Below, piece after piece: positions 1-6,591 of a DNA stretch of 64,000 nucleotides. The notes under the pieces are model-generated. The model was not told the DNA's origin, did no database searches, and was given only the letters and a program-made list of their open reading frames with translations. This DNA comes from Blastococcus sp. TF02A-26 (GTDB lineage Bacteria; Actinomycetota; Actinomycetes; Mycobacteriales; Geodermatophilaceae). Location of the stretch: positions 186,001-250,000 of the forward strand of contig NZ_QOHG01000004.1 of the NCBI RefSeq assembly GCF_003319125.1, in the 5' to 3' direction. Both the position numbers and the translations under genes were made by a program. The first letter of the stretch is position 1. Each line of letters opens with the position of its first letter.

Positions 1-454
1 ACTTGGTACCGGCCACGCCCACCGAGCAGGTGATGCCCTGCTCGTCGAAGACCCGCGCCCGGATGTACTCGCCGATCGCGGCGGCGTCCCCGAGCCGGCG
101 GCCGGCCCCGGAGACGTCGAGGAAGGCCTCGTCCAGCGACAGCGGCTCGACCAGCGGCGTGATCGACCGGAACAGCGCCATGACCGAGCGGGAGACCTCG
201 GCGTAGAGCGCGAGGTCCCCCGGCAGCACCGTGGCGGTGGGGCACAGCCGCAGTGCGCGGGCGGTGGGCATGGCGGCGTGCACCCCGTAGCGCCGCGCCT
301 CGTAGGTCGCCGAGGTGACCACCCCGCGGTTGCCGTGCCCGCCGACGATGACCGGCGTGCCGGCCAGCTCCGGGTGCCGGCGGACCTCGACGCTGGCGAA
401 GAAGGCGTCCATGTCGACGTGCAGCACGGTGCATCCCTCGGCACGCCCTGCCAC
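1..454 (-). CDS. dinB: DNA polymerase IV (Y family), N-terminal part, runs off the left edge
   Basis: Error-prone Y-family translesion polymerase. The visible 151 residues start at GTG 454 and cover the catalytic palm: [14 protein letters not shown] near residues 10-23 carries the first metal-binding Asp, [12 protein letters not shown] is the fingers motif, and SLDEAFLDV near residue 115 carries the second acidic pair. These catalytic acids mark a true DinB and not the inactive ImuB. The C-terminal part lies beyond base 1. A perfect LexA operator sits 21 bases upstream of the start, so the gene should be SOS induced. It is transcribed away from the acidic repeat ORF at 670. Confidence 0.93.
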   Translation of the reverse strand, partial: MAGRAEGCTVLHVDMDAFFASVEVRRHPELAGTPVIVGGHGNRGVVTSATYEARRYGVHAAMPTARALRLCPTATVLPGDLALYAEVSRSVMALFRSITPLVEPLSLDEAFLDVSGAGRRLGDAAAIGEYIRARVFDEQGITCSVGVAGTK

Positions 455-474
455 CGTGCCCACCCCCACTCCCC

Positions 475-490
475 TCGAACGCCTGTTCGA
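475..490. promoter_or_regulatory. LexA (SOS) box upstream of dinB
   Basis: TCGAACGCCTGTTCGA is a perfect inverted repeat of TCGAAC/GTTCGA with a 4-base spacer, the form known for actinobacterial LexA. It lies just upstream of the dinB start. The arms are identical to those of the second site at 11339-11354. Confidence 0.9.
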
Positions 491-669
491 TCCGTCGGGA
501 GGACGATACGGCCTGCCGGACACCCCCGGCGCGGCGGCGGCGTGTCGTGACACAGCTGTGCCCCGATCGGCGTAACCGCTGGTCCGGGGCGTGTGTGAGA
601 CGACGATCAGCGAGGTAAGGCAGCGTCGGCGGGCCGCTGTCCGGTGGCCCACGACCGATGGGAGCAGCA

Positions 670-975
670 ATGGCGCTCGACGACGACGACATGACCAGCG
701 TGGCCGACGGCGGTGCCGATGGTGGCGCGGACGGCGGCGCGGACGGCGGTGCCGACGGTGGCGCGGACGGCGGCGCGGGTCACGGCCCGGCCGACGGCGG
801 CGCCTCGGGTGGCGACGGCGGCGCCGACGGCGGCGCGGACAGCGGTGCCGGCGACGGCGGCGCGGACGGTGGCGCCGACAGCGGTGCCGGCCACGGCCCG
901 GCCGACGGTGGAGCCGGTGGCGGCGACGGTGGCGCCGACGGTGGAGCCGACGGCGGCGCGGACGGTTCGGCCTGA
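670..975 (+). CDS. acidic Gly-Ala-Asp tandem-repeat protein (hypothetical)
   Basis: A 101-residue ORF starting [15 protein letters not shown], followed by about 20 units of the tetrapeptide G-G-A-D with variants such as GHGPADGG and DSGAG. The start ATG 670 has GGGAG five bases upstream; an earlier in-frame ATG at 658 has no comparable site. The product would be highly acidic, disordered and free of Cys, Trp and aromatic residues. Its TGA stop (973-975) overlaps a CTG that opens the oxygenase frame. I do not recognise a function. It could be a substrate or partner of the oxygenase, or the first half of a frameshifted fusion. That the ORF is translated is likely from the coupling and the ribosome-binding site, but unproven. 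Confidence 0.6.
   Translation: MALDDDDMTSVADGGADGGADGGADGGADGGADGGAGHGPADGGASGGDGGADGGADSGAGDGGADGGADSGAGHGPADGGAGGGDGGADGGADGGADGSA
706..969 (+). repeat. 12-bp tandem repeat coding Gly-Gly-Ala-Asp
   Basis: Degenerate tandem copies of a unit like GACGGCGGTGCC run through this stretch, broken by GHGPADGG-coding interruptions near 778 and 892. A larger block (about 115 bases) appears duplicated, since both interruptions are followed by similar sequence. Such a tract can change length by slippage and can also cause assembly or frame errors. Confidence 0.85.
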
Positions 976-2252
976 GCCAGGACCCCGCCGGACGGGGCCG
1001 GCCGGTCGACGACCGGCCGGCCCTGCGCCGGTGCACCTCCCTCGACCCGCGGGTCTTCGCCGAGCGGTACTGGGCCCGCCGGCCGCTGCTGACCCGCGCC
1101 GCTGACACCGGGGCGGACTTCTCCGACCTGCTGGACCTGCCCGCGGTCGACGAGCTGCTGTCCCGCCGGGGGCTGCGGACGCCGTTCCTGCGCATCGCCA
1201 AGGACGGCGCCGTCGTCGACGCGAAGCGCTTCACCACCTCCGGCGGCGCCGGCGCCGAGGTCGCCGACCAGGTGTCGTCGGACTCGGTGCTGCGGCTGTT
1301 CGCCGAGGGCTCCACCGTCGTCCTGCAGGGGCTGCACCGGCTCTGGCCGCCGCTGTTCGAGTTCGCCGACCAGCTGGCCGCCGACCTGGGTCACCCCACG
1401 CAGGTCAACGCCTACGTGACCCCGCCGTCGTCACGGGGCTTCTCCGCCCACTACGACGTGCACGACGTCTTCGTGCTGCAGATCGCCGGCGAGAAGCACT
1501 GGCGCATCCACGCCCCGGTGCACCCGGACCCGCTGCGCTCCCAGCCGTGGGAGCAGCGCCGCGACGAGGTCGCCGCGGCCGCCGGGGGCGAGCCGGTGAT
1601 CGACGCCGTGCTGCGCCCTGGTGACGTCCTCTACCTCCCCCGCGGGTACCTGCACTCGGCGACCGCGCTGGGCGAGATCAGCGCCCACCTCACCGTCGGC
1701 GTGCACTCGGTGACCCGGTTCGCGGCGGCCGAGGCCGCCCTGGACGTGGTCCGGGAGCTCGCCGCCGACGACGCCGAGCTGCGCCGCTCGCTGCCGATGG
1801 GCGTGGACCTGGCCGACCCGGGGTCGACCGCCGACGACGTGGCCGCCGTCCTCGCCGGGCTGCGCGACTGGCTGGACCGGGTGGACCCCGCCGAGGTCGC
1901 CGACCGGGTGCGCGGGCGGACCTGGGCACAGGTCCGCCCGGAGCCGGTCTCCCCGCTGGCGCAGGCGACCGCGGCCGCCGGGCTGTCCCCCGACACCGTG
2001 CTCACGCTGCGCCGCCGGCTGCGCTGCCAGCTGCGCCAGCCCGCCGACGGCCGGGTCGCGCTCGTCGCCGGTCGGCGCCGGCACGAGTTCCCCGCAGCGA
2101 CGGGCCCCGCGCTGGCCGCTCTGCTCACGACCGGTGAGCTGAAGGTCGCCGACCTGCCGGGCCTCGACGCGGCCGACCAGCTGACCCTCGCGCGACGGCT
2201 GCTGACCGAGTCGATCGTGGTCGTGGCCGACGCGGGACTGCCTCCCGCGTGA
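972..2252 (+). CDS. JmjC/cupin-fold Fe(II)/2-oxoglutarate oxygenase, ribosomal-oxygenase-like
   Basis: Homology begins around [20 protein letters not shown] and continues to the stop at 2250. The metal triad is visible as His160-x-Asp162 in [13 protein letters not shown] and the distal His228 in [10 protein letters not shown], as in YcfD/RoxA-type protein hydroxylases. A winged-helix-like C-terminal half follows, as in that family. No ATG, GTG or TTG occurs in frame between the repeat tract and GTG 1272, which would delete the N-terminal domain. I therefore place the start at CTG 972, which overlaps the preceding TGA as CTGA. A -1 frameshift fusion with the repeat ORF is the alternative. The substrate is unknown. 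Confidence 0.72.
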   Translation: MSQDPAGRGRPVDDRPALRRCTSLDPRVFAERYWARRPLLTRAADTGADFSDLLDLPAVDELLSRRGLRTPFLRIAKDGAVVDAKRFTTSGGAGAEVADQVSSDSVLRLFAEGSTVVLQGLHRLWPPLFEFADQLAADLGHPTQVNAYVTPPSSRGFSAHYDVHDVFVLQIAGEKHWRIHAPVHPDPLRSQPWEQRRDEVAAAAGGEPVIDAVLRPGDVLYLPRGYLHSATALGEISAHLTVGVHSVTRFAAAEAALDVVRELAADDAELRRSLPMGVDLADPGSTADDVAAVLAGLRDWLDRVDPAEVADRVRGRTWAQVRPEPVSPLAQATAAAGLSPDTVLTLRRRLRCQLRQPADGRVALVAGRRRHEFPAATGPALAALLTTGELKVADLPGLDAADQLTLARRLLTESIVVVADAGLPPA

Positions 2253-2273
2253 GCCGCAGTGCACGATGAACCC

Positions 2274-3275
2274 GTGACGGCACGCGCGGGAGAGGACGGG
2301 GACACGACCGTTCCCGCCCCCCGCTCCCCCCGCCCGGCCGGGAAGCTCGACGACACCCGCTGCTCGGTGCGGGCGGCGAACCGGGGCGACTCCCCCGCCG
2401 CGACCGCCGCACCGGCCCAGCGCTGGGTGCTCGTGGAGCAGCCGGGTCCGTGGGGCCGCGACGCCCTGCTGCAGTCGCGGATCGACCCACTGGTGGCGGC
2501 GCGGCTGGCCCAGCGGGCCCGGGCAGAGGGCGTGCGGGTGCTGCTCATCCGGCGGCCGGACGCCCGCGCGGGCGAGACGGGGCGGCGCTGGGCGTACGTC
2601 GACGGCCGGCCGGGACGGCAGGGCACCTGGTGGTCGGTGCGGGAGTCCGACGCCGAGATCGCGGACGCGCCGTGGGACGGCAGCGTGGGCGAGCGCAGCG
2701 AGGAGCTGACCTATCTGGTCTGCAGCCACGGCGGGCACGACGCGTGCTGCGCCCTGCGCGGCCGGCCGGTGGCGCGGGGGCTGCTCGCCGCCGGTGCCGA
2801 CGTGTGGGAGTGCAGCCACCTGGGCGGGGACCGGTTCGCCGCCAACGTCGTCGTCCTGCCGCTGGGCGTCTACTACGGGCGGGTGCCCGACGACGGCGCG
2901 GAGCTGCTCGCCGCCCACGCGAAGGAGCAGGTGGCGCTCCCCTGGCTGCGCGGCCGCGCCGGGCTGCCGCCGGCGGTGCAGGCCGCCCAGCACCACGCGC
3001 GCGACCAGCTGGGGCTGCTCGGCGTCGACGACCTGCCGGCCCGCAGCGCGACCCGGCTGACCCCGGCCGGGCAGCCGGTCGAGCGCTGGGAGGTGACCCT
3101 CGCCGGGGCCGACGGCGACGTCGTCGTGACCGTGGAGTGCCGGCCCACCGACGAGGCGTTCCGGCTGACCTGCTCGGCGACGCACGAGGCGCACGCCCGG
3201 GTGTGGGACGTGCTGTCGACCGCCGTCTCCTCGGGCGGCCGGACGGTGACCTCGACGGAGCGCCGCCGGCTCTAG
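2274..3275 (+). CDS. sucrase/ferredoxin-like family protein
   Basis: About 333 residues. Recognised by the thioredoxin-like [2Fe-2S] ligand pattern VCSHGGHDACCALRGRP together with WECSHLGGDRFAAN, both hallmarks of the sucrase/ferredoxin-like family; a C-terminal domain of unknown role follows. The reaction is not known. GTG 2274 is preferred because CACGAT lies 7 bases upstream, a leaderless-type -10 position; GTG 2259 is an in-frame alternative. It starts within 25 bases of the oxygenase stop, so readthrough from that gene is possible. Its TAG stop shares the palindrome CTAG with the stop of the convergent gene. Confidence 0.85.
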   Translation: MTARAGEDGDTTVPAPRSPRPAGKLDDTRCSVRAANRGDSPAATAAPAQRWVLVEQPGPWGRDALLQSRIDPLVAARLAQRARAEGVRVLLIRRPDARAGETGRRWAYVDGRPGRQGTWWSVRESDAEIADAPWDGSVGERSEELTYLVCSHGGHDACCALRGRPVARGLLAAGADVWECSHLGGDRFAANVVVLPLGVYYGRVPDDGAELLAAHAKEQVALPWLRGRAGLPPAVQAAQHHARDQLGLLGVDDLPARSATRLTPAGQPVERWEVTLAGADGDVVVTVECRPTDEAFRLTCSATHEAHARVWDVLSTAVSSGGRTVTSTERRRL

Positions 3276-3736
3276 CGCTGCTTGCCCTCGCGGAAGAGGG
3301 CGACGGCCTTGTCGATCCGCCGCTGCCGGGTCTCGGGCGTCTTCGCGCCGGTGACCTGGTCGCAGTGGTAGCGCTGCAGGCTGTTGCTGAGCCCGGCGAA
3401 GAAGGCCCCGGCGGTGGGGTCGGCGGCCAGGGCGGTCGCCAGGTCGTGGGGCACCACGACCTCGCGCGGGGTGTCCGCGACGGTCAGCGTGACGGTGACC
3501 GGGTCCCCGCCGGCCAGACCGGTGGCCTTCCGGACGGCGGCGCTGACGCTGACCATCGCGGTGCCGCCCATGACCCCGACGGTGGTGCGGTACTCGTGGC
3601 CGTCGAGGTCGACCAGGACCGGGGGCCGCTTCCCCGCACCCAGTGCCTCGATCAGCTCGTCGGGCACCTCGATGCCGGTGTTGTTGCCGCGCGCGGCCAC
3701 GGTGGTCCGGAAGGTCACGCTCTTCGGCTCGGTCAC
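3272..3736 (-). CDS. DUF1905 / YdeI-OmpD-associated domain protein
   Basis: 154 residues. The N-terminal half (FRTTVAARGNNTGIEVPDEL) is a DUF1905-type beta barrel; the C-terminal half ending GLSNSLQRYHCDQVTGAKTPETRQRRIDKAVALFREGK is the YdeI-like 'bacteriocin-protection' tail. Function is not established; YdeI relatives are linked to peptide resistance. The start is GTG 3736 (VTEPKSVTF). It lies 16 bases downstream of the phosphatase-like gene on the same strand and may be cotranscribed. Its stop overlaps the convergent sucrase-like stop in CTAG. Confidence 0.8.
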   Translation of the reverse strand: MTEPKSVTFRTTVAARGNNTGIEVPDELIEALGAGKRPPVLVDLDGHEYRTTVGVMGGTAMVSVSAAVRKATGLAGGDPVTVTLTVADTPREVVVPHDLATALAADPTAGAFFAGLSNSLQRYHCDQVTGAKTPETRQRRIDKAVALFREGKQR

Positions 3737-3752
3737 GACGTCTCCTCGCGGG

Positions 3753-4928
3753 TCACTGCAGGGCTCGGCCGCGGGCGAGCAGCAGCGGGATCGCCAGCTC
3801 CACTCCGGTGAGCGAGCCGTGGTACGCCTCGAGCCTGCTCGGGCCGGGCTCCTGGCGGGTGGCGGTGAGCGCCCAGGTGCCCCGGGCCAGGGCGACGACG
3901 TCGCCCACCCGCTCGGCCAGGGCGTCGTCGACCGGCCCGAACACCCCCGAGGCGACGGCCTCCTCCCGGGAGACCACCCAGGCACGGTGGCCGAGGACGT
4001 CGCGCCAGCGGTGCAGCAGGTCGTCGGCCGCACCGGGGACGGCGTGCACGTAGCGGGCCCGCGGCTCGCCGGCCAGCAGCCGGACCCCGTCGAGGAGGTC
4101 GGGCTCGTCGTCGAGGTCGAACCGGGTGTGGACGGGGACGTCGAGCATGCCGTGGTCGGCGGTGACCAGGAGCGCGGCGTCGTCGGGGAGGCCGGCGAGG
4201 ACCTGCTCGACGAGCCGGTCGACCAGCGCCAGCTGCGCCCGCCAGGCCCGGGAGTCGACGCCGCGGACGTGGCCGGTGAGGTCCAGCTCCGGGGTGTAGC
4301 CGTAGGCCAGCGCGCGGGGGCCGGCCTCGAGGGCCTGCAGCAGCCCGGCGGCGAGGTCCCCGGCACCGACGGTGCCGGAGTACGCGGCGCCGCGGTAGGC
4401 GGCCTCGGAGAGGCCGGAGCCGCGGTAGGCGTAGGGCGCGACGGCGGTGACGGCGACGCCGGCGTCGGCGGCCTGCTCGAAGACCGTGCGGCGGGACTGC
4501 CAGTCGCGCGGGTCGGGGTCGTCGGCCCACTGCGTGTGGTTGAGCGCGCGGTCCTCGCCGGGGACCGCGGTGACGAAGCCGAGGACGCCGTGGCTGCCCG
4601 GCGGGAGGCCGGTGCCGAGCGTGGTGAGGCTGACCGGGGTGGTGCTCGGGCAGGGGGCGGAGAGGTCGCCGGCGGGGGTGGCGAGCGCGGCGAGGGTCGG
4701 CGCGATCGCGGCGTGCCGCCGGAGGAGGTCGGCGCCCAGCCCGTCGACGAGGAGGACGGCGACGCGGCGGGCCCCGGCCAGGGCACCGGTGAGGTCCAGC
4801 GGGTCGCCGGGCAGGTCGCCGCGGTGGACCGGCACACCGAGGGCGGCGGCCGCGCCGGGCAGGACGTCGGCCAGCGTGCCGCCGCCGTAGGCGGGGGCGG
4901 CCAGGTCGGCGGGCAGGGCTGTGGTCAC
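3753..4928 (-). CDS. alkaline-phosphatase-superfamily phosphodiesterase/nucleotide pyrophosphatase
   Basis: 391 residues with the metal-site layout of type I phosphodiesterases: VAVLLVDGLGADLL (first Asp), CPSTTPVSLTTLGTGL with the nucleophilic Thr, HGVLGF, and LLVTADHGMLDVP carrying the Asp-His pair near residue 245. No signal peptide is visible, so it is probably cytosolic. It starts at GTG 4928, 10 bases after the methyltransferase stop at 4939, suggesting cotranscription. The substrate cannot be read from the sequence. Confidence 0.85.
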   Translation of the reverse strand: MTTALPADLAAPAYGGGTLADVLPGAAAALGVPVHRGDLPGDPLDLTGALAGARRVAVLLVDGLGADLLRRHAAIAPTLAALATPAGDLSAPCPSTTPVSLTTLGTGLPPGSHGVLGFVTAVPGEDRALNHTQWADDPDPRDWQSRRTVFEQAADAGVAVTAVAPYAYRGSGLSEAAYRGAAYSGTVGAGDLAAGLLQALEAGPRALAYGYTPELDLTGHVRGVDSRAWRAQLALVDRLVEQVLAGLPDDAALLVTADHGMLDVPVHTRFDLDDEPDLLDGVRLLAGEPRARYVHAVPGAADDLLHRWRDVLGHRAWVVSREEAVASGVFGPVDDALAERVGDVVALARGTWALTATRQEPGPSRLEAYHGSLTGVELAIPLLLARGRALQ

Positions 4929-4938
4929 GGGTGGCGGC

Positions 4939-5688
4939 TCACCGACGACTGGCGAGGACGTGCAGGCCCGCGGCGACGTCCCGGTAGGGCGAGACCTCCG
5001 CCAGCCGCAGTTCCAGCCGGCGCACCCCGTCGGAGTCGGCGCCGGAGCTGGCGCCGAGGAGGTCGGCCACGACGGAGACGCCACGCCACTCCCCCGGCTC
5101 GAGACCGGCGTCGCGGACGAGGGCCAGCAGGTCCTCGGGCCCGAACCGACGGGCGGCCGGCCGGCTGCGGCCGGGCGCGGGGTCGCGGTCGTCGAGCAGG
5201 GCCTGCGCCTCGACCGGGTGGCCGGCCAGGGCCCGCGCGAGGACGGCGCCGGCGCGGTTGGCGGTGGCGACGCTGACCGTGCCGCCGGAGCGGACGGCGC
5301 GGGCGACCTCGCCGAGGGTGACGGCGGGGTCGTCGACGACCTCCAGCACGGCGTGGCACAGCGCGAGGTCGTAGTCCCCGGGCGTGCCGCCGAGGGGCAG
5401 CTCGTGCAACCGGTCGCCGTCGCCCTGGACGGCGTGCACGTTGCCACCGACGCCGGCGGTGTCGGCCCGGCGGCGGAGGGTGGCGAGGGCGTCGGCGCTG
5501 GGGTCGACGACGGTCACCTGGTGACCGAGCCGGGCCAGCGGGACGGCGAGGGTCCCGCTGCCGCCGCCGACGTCGAGGACCCGCAGCGGCGTCCCGCCCG
5601 CGACCAGCGGGTCCAGCGCGGCCCAGACAGCGGCGGTGCGGGCGGGCAGCTGCTCCCCGGCGGGCGTGGCGGAGGCGGAGGGCGGCAC
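4939..5688 (-). CDS. class I SAM-dependent methyltransferase
   Basis: 249 residues. Motif I is LRVLDVGGGSGTLAVPLA near residues 36-53, followed by VTVVDPSADAL (motif II acid) and DLALCHAVLEVVDDP (motif IV). Small-molecule methyltransferase of unknown substrate. The start GTG 5688 is supported by TAGGCT at 5696-5701 with a 7-base gap, the spacing of a leaderless promoter. That promoter lies in the wreck of the VOC gene immediately upstream. Confidence 0.85.
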   Translation of the reverse strand: MPPSASATPAGEQLPARTAAVWAALDPLVAGGTPLRVLDVGGGSGTLAVPLARLGHQVTVVDPSADALATLRRRADTAGVGGNVHAVQGDGDRLHELPLGGTPGDYDLALCHAVLEVVDDPAVTLGEVARAVRSGGTVSVATANRAGAVLARALAGHPVEAQALLDDRDPAPGRSRPAARRFGPEDLLALVRDAGLEPGEWRGVSVVADLLGASSGADSDGVRRLELRLAEVSPYRDVAAGLHVLASRR

Positions 5689-5695
5689 CCGTCGG

Positions 5696-5701
5696 AGCCT
5701 A
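5696..5701 (-). promoter_or_regulatory. leaderless -10 element for the methyltransferase
   Basis: TAGGCT on the minus strand ends 7 bases before GTG 5688. Confidence 0.55.
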
Positions 5702-5976
5702 GTGCCGCCGTCGCTGCTCGGGCCGGTACGGAGTCGGCGGCGCGCTCCAGGTCGGCGATGACGAGCTCGCGCATCGTGGGCATCGCCTGGACCGCGCGCT
5801 GGCGCCGGTCGGGGTCGGGGTCGGCCTGCAGCTCCATCAGGCGGGTGGGCACGACCTGCCAGGAGACGCCGAAGCGGGTCCTCGAGCCATCCGCACTGGC
5901 TCTCCTGGCCGCCGTCGGTGAGCCGGTCCCAGTAGTGGTCGTCGGAGGTTGGACGCCGGGGCGGCGCGGGACTCAT
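5702..5976 (-). pseudogene. remnant of a PhnB-like VOC family protein, 5'-truncated and frameshifted
   Basis: From ATG 5976 one frame reads SDDHYWDRLTDGGQESQCGW, the start of the second half of PhnB/VOC proteins. After WLED the same homology continues in the next frame as RFGVSWQVVPTRLMELQ and TMRELVIADLERAADS. An extra base in the GGG run at 5876-5878 (plus strand) explains the shift. The first half of the domain, about 80 residues, is absent and no native stop is preserved. The ATG overlaps the stop of the SGNH hydrolase (ATGA). Two independent lesions make this a decayed gene and not just a sequencing error. Confidence 0.8.
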
Positions 5977-6578
5977 CGCCCGCCGGCGAGCCACTCCTGC
6001 CAGTGCGGGCGGACGAGATCGGCCAGCAGCGCGTAGCCGGCGGCTCCGGGGTGGGCGCCGTCGCCGGCGGCGACCTGCCGCATCCAGGTCGGATCGGCGA
6101 CGAGCGTCCGGACGACGGGGACGTAGGGCACGCCGCGGTCGGTGCAGGTCCGGGCGAAGCGGTCGTCGAGGGCCGCGGTCCGCTCGTTGTGGTCCTCGTC
6201 GGCGACGGCCGGCGGGCCGACCACGAGCACCGGCCAGCCTCTGGTGGCGGCGCCGTCGAGGACCTCGCCGAGGGCGGCGACCGAGCGCGCGAGATCCAGC
6301 CGCCGGGCGCCGTCCTCCTCGGTCGTGTCGTTGACGCCCATGGAGAGGACGACGCGGGCCTCCCAGTCCCCGGTCAGCCGGGGCGCGCACTCGGCGGCCC
6401 ACCGGGCGGCGATCTCGGCGCTGGTCTGCCGCCGGACACCGAGGACGTAGCGGGTCAGCGGCAGGCCGGCGCCCTCGCTCGCGGCGGCCAGCCGGCCGGT
6501 CCAGCCCAGGTGCTCCGGGTCCCCGACCCCGGCCACGAAGGAGTCGCCGACGAAGCACACGCGCAGGTCCCGGGTCAC
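5973..6578 (-). CDS. SGNH/GDSL-family hydrolase
   Basis: 201 residues with the four SGNH blocks: FVGDSFVAGVG (nucleophile Ser in GDS near residue 12), block II Gly, SMGVNDTTEE (block III GxND), and DGAHPGAAGY (block V DxxH). Lipase/esterase or acyl-transferring activity on an unknown small substrate. No signal peptide. The start GTG 6578 lies 13 bases after the dnaE2 stop, so it may be the distal gene of the SOS operon. Confidence 0.85.
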   Translation of the reverse strand: MTRDLRVCFVGDSFVAGVGDPEHLGWTGRLAAASEGAGLPLTRYVLGVRRQTSAEIAARWAAECAPRLTGDWEARVVLSMGVNDTTEEDGARRLDLARSVAALGEVLDGAATRGWPVLVVGPPAVADEDHNERTAALDDRFARTCTDRGVPYVPVVRTLVADPTWMRQVAAGDGAHPGAAGYALLADLVRPHWQEWLAGGR

Positions 6579-6591
6579 ACGGTCATCCTGC

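Noticed and set aside
551-560. CACAGCTGTG palindrome between dinB and the repeat ORF
   Set aside because: Ten-base palindromes of this kind occur by chance and no matching regulator is nearby.
706-969. CRISPR-like or satellite array
   Set aside because: Units are 12 bases without spacers and keep one reading frame; this is a coding repeat.
591-971. N-terminal extension of the oxygenase ORF from GTG 591
   Set aside because: It translates the repeat tract in the wrong frame into an Arg/Trp-rich string with no family resemblance; the acidic repeat frame has the ribosome-binding site.
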